Source: Streptomyces sp. 2131.1 (lineage in GTDB: Bacteria > Actinomycetota > Actinomycetes > Streptomycetales > Streptomycetaceae). Taken from it: 64,000 nucleotides of DNA. A model generated the notes under the pieces. It was not told the origin of the DNA. It ran no database searches and saw nothing but the letters and a program-made list of their open reading frames with translations. How positions within the stretch are numbered: position 1 is the first letter of the stretch; the number at the start of each line of letters is the position of its first letter. Below are positions 53,153 to 61,188 of the stretch, in pieces. The position numbers were made by a program, and so were the translations under genes. The stretch lies in the NCBI RefSeq assembly GCF_900105515.1, contig NZ_FNSY01000001.1:1116001-1180000 (forward strand), written 5' to 3'.

Positions 53153-53530
53153 CTACCCGCTCTTCGTACCGTTTTCCCTGTTCAGGTAGTTGTACACGGT
53201 GAACCGGGAGACTCCCAGGGCCCCCGCCACGGTCTCCACGCCGTGTCGTACGGAGAAGGCACCGCGTGCCTCCAGGAGCCGGACGGCCTCCTGCTTGGCC
53301 TTGCGGTCCAGCTCGGCCAGCGGCATGCCGTGCCGGCGCTCCATCGCGGCGAGGATGTGGTCCAGCGACTCCGAGAGCTGGGGCAGCCGGACCGCCACGA
53401 CGTCCTCGCCCTCCCAGGCCAGCACCACGTCGTCGGGATGCGCGTCCCCCGGTCCGAGGAGCTCGGCGCCCATGGCGTCGGCGAGCGGCTTCACGGCTGT
53501 GACGAGGGGGTGGTCCACCGGTCCGGTCAC
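53153..53530 (-). CDS. Small HTH (HTH_22/YheO C-terminal-like) DNA-binding protein
   Basis: This 125-residue protein has an N-terminal alpha/beta part (VTAVKPLADAMGAELLGPGD) and a C-terminal HTH typical of YheO-like regulators: LDRKAKQEAVRLLEARGAFS then VAGALGVSRFTVYNYLNRE. The PAS part of YheO is mostly missing, so it is short for the family. GTG 53530 overlaps the stop of the upstream gene (GTGA). Being within the purine cluster, it may regulate the urate operon or respond to a purine. Confidence 0.8.
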   Translation of the reverse strand: MTGPVDHPLVTAVKPLADAMGAELLGPGDAHPDDVVLAWEGEDVVAVRLPQLSESLDHILAAMERRHGMPLAELDRKAKQEAVRLLEARGAFSVRHGVETVAGALGVSRFTVYNYLNRENGTKSG

Positions 53531-53778
53531 TTCGGGTCCTCTCCGATGACGTTGACCTGGAGCGAGACCCGGGTGGCACCCGATGCCAGCGCCTGCCGCA
53601 GCAGGCTGTCCACGGCGGTGAGCACCTGGTCGGCACCGCCCTCCGCCGTGTTGCCGAAGGGGCCGACGTCCACTGCGTCCAGCTCGGCCGACTGGATGAC
53701 CTCGCGCGCCACGACCGCGTGCGCGGGCGCCTCGTCGAGATCGAATGGCTCGGTGGTGAACTCCACTCTCAAGCGCAT
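53527..53778 (-). CDS. Small thiamine-binding-like (MTH1187/YkoF fold) protein
   Basis: This 83-residue protein (MRLRVEFTTEPFDLDEAPAH... VSLQVNVIGED) has the ferredoxin-like beta-alpha pattern of the MTH1187/YkoF thiamine-binding family (COG0011). That family has about 100 residues, so it is slightly short. It is coupled to the HTH gene by a 4-bp overlap. It may be a small ligand sensor for it, perhaps of a purine-like or thiamine-like ring, but that is speculation. Confidence 0.65.
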   Translation of the reverse strand: MRLRVEFTTEPFDLDEAPAHAVVAREVIQSAELDAVDVGPFGNTAEGGADQVLTAVDSLLRQALASGATRVSLQVNVIGEDPK

Positions 53779-53817
53779 GGTGCCTCCCTGATACGGCTCG
53801 GGCTCGACCCTAGCGCC

Positions 53818-54993
53818 CTACACCGGCAGCACGCAGACGGCCGCCGGGGCCGCGTACGGGGTTCCGACCGAGGTGAGGGAGCCGGATTCGGCGTCCACCC
53901 GGAAGGTGGTGATAGTGCCGGACTTCTGGTTGGCGGCGAAGAGCAGGGTGCCGTCCGGCGAGAACGCGGTGTGCCGGGGGAAGTCGCCGCCGACCGGCAC
54001 GGTGTCGATCAGGCTCAGCGCGGCCCCGCCGTCCTCGACGGCGTACCGGGTGATGCTGTTGTGCCCCCGGTTGGCGAGGTAGGCGAACCGGCCGTCCGCC
54101 GTGACCAGGAACTGGGCGGGGTAGCTGGTGCCGGAGCCCGTGCCGGTGGACTGGGGGTCGCCCGGGGTGAGGATGCCGGTAGCGGGGTCGTAGCCGCAGA
54201 CGACGGCCGTGTTGTCGAGCTCGCAGGCCAGGTACGCGTGCCGGCCGTCGGGGTGGAACGTGAGGTGGCGGGGTCCGGCGCCCGGCCGCAGCGCGGCGTA
54301 CGAGACCTGCTCCAGGGAGCCGTCCGTCTCGTCGAGCCGGTAGGTGTAGACCGTGTCGTTGCCCAGGTCGACGGCCAGGATGTGGTCGCCGTCGGGGGCC
54401 GTGATGATCTGGTGCGCGTGCGGGCCGTCCTGCCCCGGTCCGGGGGCGGGTGAGGTGTGGGCGACCAGGTCGGTGCGCTCCCCCAACGATCCGTCCTCGG
54501 CCAGCGGGTGCACGGCGACGCTGCCGGAGGTGTAGTTGGCGCTGAACAACCACCGCCCGCCCGGGTGGACCGAGAGGTGACAGGGGCCGGCGCCGCCGGT
54601 GGACCGGGCGCCCAGGACCCGGAAGGTGCCGTCGTCGGCGAGGGCGACCGCGGTGACGCCGCCGTTCTGCTGCTCGTCGACCGCGTAGAGCGTGCTGCCC
54701 GTGGGGTGGAGGGCGAGGTACGAGGGGTTCTCGACGCCCGTGACGACGGTGCGGTCGGTGATGGCCCCGGCAGCCGGGTCGTACGCGGCGACGCCGATGC
54801 CGGTGCCGCCGGGGCTGGTCGAGGTGTAGGTGCCGAGGTAGAGGGTGCGGGTGCTCCGGGTCGCGGGGTGTGCGGGGTGCGGATGGTGGGGCGCGGGGCG
54901 GTGCGCGGTGCGCGGGAGGCTGGGGGCGGCGGCGAGGGCGCCGCCCGCGAGGAGGGCTCCGAGCAGGGTGCGGCGGCTGGTGGGGGACGTCAT
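53818..54993 (-). CDS. Exported lactonase-family beta-propeller (Pgl-like)
   Basis: This 391-residue protein has a Tat-type signal peptide (TSRRTLLGALLAGGALAAAP) and a seven-bladed propeller of the 6-phosphogluconolactonase (YbhE) family. Blades are marked by NPSYLALHPTGSTLYAV, GPCHLSVHPGGRWLFSANY, GPRHLTFHPDGRHAYLACEL and FPRHTAFSPDGTLLFAANQ. Export makes a cytosolic 6-phosphogluconolactonase role unlikely; it may act on other lactones. ATG 54993 starts the twin-Arg signal. Confidence 0.85.
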   Translation of the reverse strand: MTSPTSRRTLLGALLAGGALAAAPSLPRTAHRPAPHHPHPAHPATRSTRTLYLGTYTSTSPGGTGIGVAAYDPAAGAITDRTVVTGVENPSYLALHPTGSTLYAVDEQQNGGVTAVALADDGTFRVLGARSTGGAGPCHLSVHPGGRWLFSANYTSGSVAVHPLAEDGSLGERTDLVAHTSPAPGPGQDGPHAHQIITAPDGDHILAVDLGNDTVYTYRLDETDGSLEQVSYAALRPGAGPRHLTFHPDGRHAYLACELDNTAVVCGYDPATGILTPGDPQSTGTGSGTSYPAQFLVTADGRFAYLANRGHNSITRYAVEDGGAALSLIDTVPVGGDFPRHTAFSPDGTLLFAANQKSGTITTFRVDAESGSLTSVGTPYAAPAAVCVLPV

Positions 54994-55078
54994 GCGAGGC
55001 ACCTCGTGGGGTCGGTTGCGTCGGATGTCTGAGCCACAGTGGCCCTCTCCCGGGGGCCACCGCAAGAGTTGCACCGGT

Positions 55079-55097
55079 CATTGCGCACGGCGCAATG
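55079..55097. promoter_or_regulatory. Inverted repeat upstream of lactonase gene
   Basis: The perfect repeat CATTGCGC-ACG-GCGCAATG lies in the gap between the GntR stop (55162) and the lactonase start (54993). It could be a hairpin ending GntR transcription or an operator of the lactonase gene. Its AT-containing arms suggest an operator, but the evidence is weak. Confidence 0.4.
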
Positions 55098-55161
55098 CGC
55101 GGACGCGACGGGGCCCGGGCACGCGCGCTGCCCGGGACGCCCCGCCGCCTCGCCCATGCCC

Positions 55162-56001
55162 TCAGTCCCCCGACTGGATGTCGCCGCGCGTCGAGGACGT
55201 GATCGGCTCGCGCTGGGCGAAGTCCCCCGGCGGGATGCCCGGATGGTGGCCGCCCTCGACCGGCTCGACGGCGGCGGCCGGGCCGAGGGCCAGCCGGGAC
55301 ACGATGCGGTAGCGGTCGCCCCGGTAGAGCGAGTGCACGTACTCGACGGGCCGGCCCGTGGTGTCCGAGGTCAGCCGCTCGAAGAGCAGGGCCGGGGAGA
55401 GCTCGGGCACGTCCAGGAGGCGGGCCTCGGCGCGGGTCACCACGGTCGGCTCGATGGCCTGGACCGCTTCGTGGACGTGTACGTCGTGGCGCTCGCGCAG
55501 GTGCTCGTACAGGTCGCCGTTCTCCAGCTCCTCGGCGGACAGGCCGGGCACCAGCTCGGCCCGGATGTGCAGGTGCTCGATGGCCATGGGCGCGCCGTCG
55601 ACCAGCCGGAGCCGGGCGACGTACACGATGTCGGCCGCCGGTGACATGCGCAGCTTCCGGCCGACCCGGGCACCGGCCTGGAGCGTGGTGAACTCCAGCA
55701 GCCGGCTCGACCAGGCCCCCGCCGCCTGCGGGACCGACAGTGCGAGGTCCGCCGAGATCAGCTCCTGGGTGATCTTCTCGGGCGCGACGAACATGCCCCG
55801 GCCGTGCTCCCGCACGAGGAGCCCCGTCGCGACCAGCTCGTCCACCGCGGCGCGCAGAGTGGGCCGGGAGACGCCGAGCGTGGCGCAGAGGGACCGCTCC
55901 GAGGGGATCGCGTCGCCGGGGCGCCGGGACTCGATCATTTCCAAGATGGCGTCACGGGCCCGCTCCCGTTTGAGCACCGTCCCCGATGCGTCGGCGTCCA
56001 T
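55162..56001 (-). CDS. GntR/HutC-family sugar regulator (DasR-like)
   Basis: This 279-residue protein has an N-terminal winged HTH (RARDAILEMIESRRPGDAIPSERSL; LGVSRPTLRAAVDELVATGLL) and a C-terminal UTRA effector domain (LEFTTLQAGARVGRKLRM; YVARLRLVDGAPMAIEHLHI). Such regulators bind phosphorylated sugars. It is divergent from the sugar ABC operon at 56229; the TGGTCAGGT repeats between them are its likely operators. The arrangement recalls dasR-dasABC, but this is probably a paralogue. ATG 56001 starts the frame. Confidence 0.9.
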   Translation of the reverse strand: MDADASGTVLKRERARDAILEMIESRRPGDAIPSERSLCATLGVSRPTLRAAVDELVATGLLVREHGRGMFVAPEKITQELISADLALSVPQAAGAWSSRLLEFTTLQAGARVGRKLRMSPAADIVYVARLRLVDGAPMAIEHLHIRAELVPGLSAEELENGDLYEHLRERHDVHVHEAVQAIEPTVVTRAEARLLDVPELSPALLFERLTSDTTGRPVEYVHSLYRGDRYRIVSRLALGPAAAVEPVEGGHHPGIPPGDFAQREPITSSTRGDIQSGD

Positions 56002-56028
56002 GCGCTGCCCCCTTCTGGCGGGTTGGGT

Positions 56029-56055
56029 ACCTGACCACTGGACCACTGGTCAGGT
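56029..56055. promoter_or_regulatory. GntR operator near regulator gene (27-bp inverted repeat)
   Basis: The perfect 9-bp arms ACCTGACCA (56029-56037) and TGGTCAGGT (56047-56055) are separated by 9 bp. The site starts 28 bp before the GntR start codon, ideal for autoregulation. The arm sequence recurs at 56190 and 56198. Confidence 0.7.
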
Positions 56056-56189
56056 GGATTGTAGCCGCTTCTGCGGGCCACCCCGGCGAGAGATCGCCAA
56101 ATTCCGTTGAACACAAGGGGGTTGACGGCTCCATTGGTCCATGCCACCTTCATCCACCAACAAGAGGTGAGCTGTCCAGCGGCCTTCAC

Positions 56190-56206
56190 TGGTCAGGTGG
56201 TCAGGT
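56190..56206 (+). promoter_or_regulatory. GntR operator near sugar ABC operon (direct repeats)
   Basis: Two overlapping direct copies of TGGTCAGGT (56190-56198 and 56198-56206, sharing one T) lie 22 bp before the GTG of the binding-protein gene. The same element forms the inverted repeat at 56029-56055, which supports control by the divergent GntR. Confidence 0.65.
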
Positions 56207-56228
56207 CCTGTTCTCCCAGAGGTGAACC

Positions 56229-57497
56229 GTGAAGTACCGCTTGCTTGCCGGTGGGTCCGCGCTCGTCCTGGCCGCCGTCCTCAGCGCCTGTGGCTCGTCC
56301 GACGACTCGTCCGACTCCTCCGGCGACGGCCGGACCAGCATCGACGTCTGGCTGATGCGCGACAGCGTTTCGGCGCAGTTCCAGAAGGAGTTCGTCCAGG
56401 GCTTCGAGAAGGCGCACCCCGGCATCCGGGCCCGGGTCCAGATCCAGGAGTGGGACGGCATCGGGGAGAAGATCACCGCCGCGCTCGCCAGCAACGACGC
56501 CCCGGACGTCATCGAGAGCGGCAACACCCAGGTCGCCCAGTTCGCGCAGAGCGGCGGGCTGCTCGACCTCAGCGACAAGGTCGACGAGCTGAACGGCAAG
56601 GACTGGCTCAAGGGCCTGGCCGAGCCCGGCGCGTACGAGGGCAAGCAGTACGGCATCCCGTACTACGCGGCCAACCGCGTGGTCATCTACCGCACCGACC
56701 TCTTCGAGAAGGCCGGCATCGACGCGAAGACCATCAGGACCCGCGACCAGTGGATCGCCGCGACCGAGAAGCTCAACAAGGGCGGCGACCAGGGCATCTA
56801 CCTCCCGGGCCAGACGTGGTACGCGCTGGCCGGCTTCGTCTGGGACGAGGGCGGCGACCTCGCCACCGAGTCCGGGGGGAAGTGGAAGGGCGCCCTGGAC
56901 ACCCCCGAGGCGCGGCGCGGCATGGAGTTCTACGAAAAGCTCCAGGCACTCGGCAAGGGGCCCAAGGACGCCGACGAGGCCGACCCGCCGCAGGCCGACG
57001 TGATGGCCCAGGGCAAGGTCGCCCAGGTCATCTCCACCCCGGGCGGCGCCAACGTCGTCATCGAGAAGAACCCGGACCTCAAGGGGAAGCTCGGCTTCTT
57101 CCCGATCCCCGGCAAGACGGCCGACGCCCCGGGAGCCGTCTTCACCGGCGGCTCCGACCTGGTGATCCCCACCGCGTCGGGCAAGCAGGAGGCGGCGCTC
57201 ACCTTCATCAAGGAGCTCACCGGTGACGCCTGGCAGAAGAAGCTCGCCGTCGCGATGAGCTACGTGCCGAACCGGACCACCCTCGCATCCGCGGTGGCCG
57301 GCGACCCGGGCGCGGCGGCGATGGCGGTCGGCGCCGCGAACGGCCACGCCACGCCCAACACCCCGAGCTGGGCGGCGGTCGAGGCGGAGAACCCGATCAA
57401 GGACTACATGACCGCCGTCCTCACCGGCGGCGACCCGGCGAAGGAGGCCGCCAAGGCGTCCGCCGACATCACCCGGGCCATGAACTCCGGTTCCTGA
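56229..57497 (+). CDS. Sugar ABC transporter substrate-binding lipoprotein (DasA-like)
   Basis: This 422-residue lipoprotein has the lipobox LSAC followed by a Ser/Asp-rich linker and a SBP_bac_1 (CUT1, maltose-type) domain. Recognisable parts are DAPDVIESGNTQVAQFAQSG, IPYYAANRVVIYRTDLFEKA and FTGGSDLVIPT. It binds an oligosaccharide, probably chitobiose or N-acetylglucosamine by context. GTG 56229 follows AGAGGTGAACC. Two permease genes follow. No ATPase gene is present, so a shared MsiK-like ATPase encoded elsewhere is expected. Confidence 0.92.
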   Translation: MKYRLLAGGSALVLAAVLSACGSSDDSSDSSGDGRTSIDVWLMRDSVSAQFQKEFVQGFEKAHPGIRARVQIQEWDGIGEKITAALASNDAPDVIESGNTQVAQFAQSGGLLDLSDKVDELNGKDWLKGLAEPGAYEGKQYGIPYYAANRVVIYRTDLFEKAGIDAKTIRTRDQWIAATEKLNKGGDQGIYLPGQTWYALAGFVWDEGGDLATESGGKWKGALDTPEARRGMEFYEKLQALGKGPKDADEADPPQADVMAQGKVAQVISTPGGANVVIEKNPDLKGKLGFFPIPGKTADAPGAVFTGGSDLVIPTASGKQEAALTFIKELTGDAWQKKLAVAMSYVPNRTTLASAVAGDPGAAAMAVGAANGHATPNTPSWAAVEAENPIKDYMTAVLTGGDPAKEAAKASADITRAMNSGS

Positions 57498-57533
57498 TCC
57501 CCATCCGCCCAGACCCTCGAGAGGAGGCGTGCC

Positions 57534-58520
57534 GTGTCGGTCATCCGGGACCGGACCGCACCCCCCAGCCCCAAGCGCCGGGCCGTACCCGGCACGTCCG
57601 GACCGCCGCCCCGCCGGCGGCGGTCCGGGGAACCGCGCGGCCTGTGGCCGTACGCCCTGATCGCTCCGGCGGTCGGCGGGATGCTCTACCTGCTGGTCTA
57701 TCCGCTGCTGCGGGCGGTCCTGATCTCGCTCCAGGACTTCCGGCTGCGGCAGTTGATCACGGGGGACGCGGAGTTCGTCGGGCTGCGCAACTACCGCACC
57801 CTGCTGACCGATGAGCGGTTCTGGGAGGTGGTCCGGCGCACCTTCCTGTTCATGGCGGTCAACGTGGTCCTGATCATGGTGATCGCGACGCTGGTCGCCC
57901 TGATGACCGAGCGGCTGGGCAAGGTGGCCCGGACGGTGGTGCTCAGTTCGCTGGTGCTGGCGTGGGCCATGCCGGTGATCGCGGCGACCACGGTCTTCCA
58001 GTGGCTGTTCCACTCCGAGTTCGGCATCGTCAACCATCTGCTGACCGGTGCGGGCTTCTCCTCGTTCGACCGCTATCCGTGGTTCGCGCACGGCACCGCC
58101 GCCTTCGCCATCCTGGTGCTGCTGGTCGTGTGGCAGTCGGTGCCGTTCGCGGCGATCACGATCTACTCCGCGCTGACCACGGTCCCCACCGAGCTGTACG
58201 AGTCGGCGCGGCTGGACGGGGCGAGCAGCGCCCGGATCTTCCGCTCGGTCACCCTGCCGGTGCTCCGGCCGATCTTCCTGCTGGTGTTCTCGCTGGAGGT
58301 GATCTGGACGTTCAAGGCGTTCGTCCAGATCTGGGTGATGACCCGGGGCGGCCCGGGCGACGCCACCACGATCCTGCCCGTGTACGCGGTGCAGACCGCG
58401 CTCGCCGGCCAGCGCTACGACCTGGGCTCGGCCGCCTCGATGGTCACCGTGGTCCTGATGTCCGGGGTGCTCGTCCTCTACTTCCGCCAGATGCTCCGCC
58501 AGGAGGACGAGATCCGATGA
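57534..58520 (+). CDS. Sugar ABC transporter permease 1 (DasB-like)
   Basis: This 328-residue MalF-type permease has six membrane helices after a basic N-terminal tail. The EAA-type loop reads ELYESARLDGASSARIFRSVTLP, the coupling site for the ATPase. GTG 57534 follows GAGAGGAGGCGTGCC. It overlaps the next permease by 4 bp (ATGA). With the binding protein and second permease it forms a CUT1 importer. Confidence 0.93.
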   Translation: MSVIRDRTAPPSPKRRAVPGTSGPPPRRRRSGEPRGLWPYALIAPAVGGMLYLLVYPLLRAVLISLQDFRLRQLITGDAEFVGLRNYRTLLTDERFWEVVRRTFLFMAVNVVLIMVIATLVALMTERLGKVARTVVLSSLVLAWAMPVIAATTVFQWLFHSEFGIVNHLLTGAGFSSFDRYPWFAHGTAAFAILVLLVVWQSVPFAAITIYSALTTVPTELYESARLDGASSARIFRSVTLPVLRPIFLLVFSLEVIWTFKAFVQIWVMTRGGPGDATTILPVYAVQTALAGQRYDLGSAASMVTVVLMSGVLVLYFRQMLRQEDEIR

Positions 58521-59359
58521 GCCGTGCCCGTAGCGCCCGACTGCGGCAGCTTCCGCTGAACGCAGCCGCCACGCTGACCGTCCTGGTCTGTCTGTTCCCC
58601 GTGTACTGGATGATCTCCACCGCGTTCAAGCCGTCAAAGGACATCCAGTCGACCGACCCGCAGCTCTTCCCGCACACCTGGACCCTGGACCACTTCCGTA
58701 CCGCCGTGCAGGCCGACGGGTTCGGGATGTTCTGGCGCAACAGCCTCCTGGTGACGGCGAGTTCGATCCTGCTGGCCCTGGTGGTCGCGCTGGCTTCGGC
58801 GTACGCGGTGGCCCGGCTGCGCTGGAAGGGGCGGCGGCAGTTCATGCTCATGGTGTTCATCGCGCAGATGGCGCCCTGGGAGTCGCTGATCATCCCGATC
58901 TACATCATCTCCCGCGACACGGACATGCTGGACCGGCTGCCGACGCTGACGCTCGTCTACTTCATGGTGACGCTGCCGTTCTCGGTGATCGTGTTGCGGG
59001 GCTTCATCGGGACGATCCCGCCGGAGCTGGAGGAGGCCGCGCAGGTCGACGGCTGCACCAGGACCGGCGCCTTCCGGAAGGTGGCCCTGCCGCTGCTCGC
59101 GCCGGGTCTGATGGCCACCTCGCTGTTCGGTTTCATCACCGCCTGGAACGAGTTCGCGTACGCCAACTTCCTGATCATCAAACACCAGGACAGCCGCACC
59201 CTGCCGGTCTGGCTGTCGTCGTTCCAGAACACCTTCGGCACCGACTGGGGCGCCACGATGGCCGCCTCCACCCTCTTCGCCCTGCCCGCGCTGGTGGTCT
59301 TCCTGCTGCTTCAGCGCCATGTCACCTCCGGCTTCGCGGCCGGCGCCGTCAAGGGTTAG
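58517..59359 (+). CDS. Sugar ABC transporter permease 2 (DasC-like)
   Basis: This 280-residue MalG-type permease has six helices and the EAA loop PPELEEAAQVDGCTRTGAFR. ATG 58517 overlaps the stop of permease 1. It completes the importer. A long inverted-repeat element begins at its stop codon (59358) and probably also terminates the transcript. Confidence 0.93.
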   Translation: MSRARSARLRQLPLNAAATLTVLVCLFPVYWMISTAFKPSKDIQSTDPQLFPHTWTLDHFRTAVQADGFGMFWRNSLLVTASSILLALVVALASAYAVARLRWKGRRQFMLMVFIAQMAPWESLIIPIYIISRDTDMLDRLPTLTLVYFMVTLPFSVIVLRGFIGTIPPELEEAAQVDGCTRTGAFRKVALPLLAPGLMATSLFGFITAWNEFAYANFLIIKHQDSRTLPVWLSSFQNTFGTDWGATMAASTLFALPALVVFLLLQRHVTSGFAAGAVKG

Positions 59360-59520
59360 GCCGTGTGCGGCGGATCAGGGCCGGCGTCGCGACGCCTGGC
59401 ACGGTGCCTCGCGGCGTTGCCGAAACGCCTGATCGCTCCGCGATGAGGACGCCCCGGCGTCTTGCGATGCACCGCACCAGACGCCGCGCCCCACCCGACC
59501 TGATCCGCCGCACACGGCCT
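59358..59520. repeat. 163-bp palindromic element (MITE/intergenic unit-like)
   Basis: The outer 22 bp, starting AGGCCGTGTGCGGCGG (59358-59379), are the exact reverse complement of 59499-59520. Inside, the arms continue with imperfect symmetry (59388-59406 against 59468-59488), and the centre is the hairpin ATCGC-TCC-GCGAT (59432-59444). The whole element folds back as one stem. It has no coding content and fills the gap between the permease and hexosaminidase genes. It looks like a miniature or palindromic intergenic element, and may serve as terminator. Confidence 0.75.
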
Positions 59521-59555
59521 GACCGACGACCCCGCACCCCTCCCGGAGGCCCCGC

Positions 59556-61148
59556 ATGCCCACACCCCGCCCCGAACACTCCCTCGTCCCCCGCCCGCGC
59601 AAGGTCGCCTCCCGCCCCGGCCGCTTCACGCTCGCCCCGGACACCGGCATCCGCGCCTACCCGGGCGCGGAGGGCGCCGCCGACCTGCTGCGCACCCTGC
59701 TCGCCCCCGGCACCGGACTCCCCCTCGCCCCCTCCGCCACCGGCCGCGTCGTACTCGCCCTGGACCCGCAGCTCAGCGGCCTCGGCGAGGAGGGGTACGG
59801 GCTCACCATCGGCCCGGGCACGGTCCTGCTGCGGGCGGCCCGGCCGGCCGGGCTGCTGTGCGGGGTCCAGACGCTGCGCCAGCTCCTGCCCCCCGAGGCG
59901 CTCTCGGCGGGTGCCCGGCGCGGGGTTTCCTGGACGCTGCCCTGCGTGGAGATCAGCGACGTCCCGGCGCACCCGTGGCGCGGCACGATGCTCGACGTCG
60001 CCCGGCACTTCCAGCCGGTCTCCTACCTGCGGCGTTACGTGGACCTCATGGCCCTGCACAAGCTGAACACGCTGCACCTCCACCTCACCGACGACCAGGG
60101 CTGGCGGATGCCCGTCGCGGCGTACCCGAAGCTCACCGGGATCGGCGGCCACCGCAGCCAGTCGATGGCGGGGCCCCCGGACCGGGTCCCCGAGACGTTC
60201 GACGGCGTCCCGCACTCGGGGGCGTACACCACGCGGGAGCTGCGGGACCTCGTACGGTACGCGGCGGAGCGCGGGGTGCGGGTGGTGCCGGAGATCGAGA
60301 TGCCCGGCCATGTGCGGGCGGCCCTCGCCGCCCATCCGGAGCTGGGCAACGACCCGTCCCGACGGCTGGGCGTGTGGACCAAGTGGGGCGTCTGCGACAC
60401 GGTGTTCGGGGTCCACGAGGAGGTCTTCGACTTCTGCCGGACCGTGCTGGACGAGGTCATGGACGTCTTCCCGTCGCCGTACATCCACGTCGGCGGCGAC
60501 GAGTGCCCGACCACCGAGTGGGAGAGCAGCCCGGCGGCCCGGGAGCGGGCCGCCGCCGAGGGGCTGCCGGACGCGCGGGCGCTGCACGGCTGGTTCATGG
60601 GCCGGATCGGGGCGTACGTCACCGAGCGGGGCCGTATCCCGGTCGGCTGGGCGGAGACCGGCACCGAACTCCCCCTGGAATTCACCGTGATGACCTGGCG
60701 CGACCCGGCCCACGCCCGCGCCGCCGCCCGCCGCGGCCACCAGGTGGTCGCGGCGCACCACCTGGCCACCTACCTCGACTACGCGGAGTCCGCCGACCCC
60801 GGCGAACCCCTCGCACAGCCGGGCCCGCCGGTGGACCTGCGCGCGGTGCACGGCGACCGCTCGCTGACCGACGACTGGGACACGGCGGACGCCGCCCGAC
60901 TGCTGGGAACCCAGGCCCAGTTGTGGACGGAGTACGCGCCCACTCAGGACCGGATCGAGTACCGCACGTATCCGAGGCTGTGCGCCCTCGCGGACCGCGC
61001 CTGGTCCGGCGGCCGCGACGGCTGGCCCGGCTTCCTCGCCCGTCTGGGCCCCCATACCGCCCGACTGGACGCGCTCGGCGTCCGCTACCGCCCCCTGAAC
61101 CCCCGGCCGCTCACCGCGGCATCCCCAGGAACAGCGCCAACCTCGTGA
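59556..61148 (+). CDS. GH20 beta-N-acetylhexosaminidase (DasD-like)
   Basis: This 530-residue enzyme has an N-terminal GH20b domain (about 1-125) and a GH20 TIM barrel. Key motifs are RGTMLDVARHFQPV, LHLHLTDDQGWR, VPEIEMPGHVRAAL and the catalytic Asp-Glu pair in IHVGGDECPTTEW. No signal peptide is seen, so it is probably cytoplasmic and cleaves imported chitobiose-type sugars to N-acetylglucosamine. It follows the sugar importer, as dasD follows dasABC in Streptomyces. The sugar specificity is inferred from this context. Confidence 0.93.
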   Translation: MPTPRPEHSLVPRPRKVASRPGRFTLAPDTGIRAYPGAEGAADLLRTLLAPGTGLPLAPSATGRVVLALDPQLSGLGEEGYGLTIGPGTVLLRAARPAGLLCGVQTLRQLLPPEALSAGARRGVSWTLPCVEISDVPAHPWRGTMLDVARHFQPVSYLRRYVDLMALHKLNTLHLHLTDDQGWRMPVAAYPKLTGIGGHRSQSMAGPPDRVPETFDGVPHSGAYTTRELRDLVRYAAERGVRVVPEIEMPGHVRAALAAHPELGNDPSRRLGVWTKWGVCDTVFGVHEEVFDFCRTVLDEVMDVFPSPYIHVGGDECPTTEWESSPAARERAAAEGLPDARALHGWFMGRIGAYVTERGRIPVGWAETGTELPLEFTVMTWRDPAHARAAARRGHQVVAAHHLATYLDYAESADPGEPLAQPGPPVDLRAVHGDRSLTDDWDTADAARLLGTQAQLWTEYAPTQDRIEYRTYPRLCALADRAWSGGRDGWPGFLARLGPHTARLDALGVRYRPLNPRPLTAASPGTAPTS

Positions 61149-61188
61149 ATCCCCGGTCCCCCACGACGTTCCCGGAAGGAACAGACGC

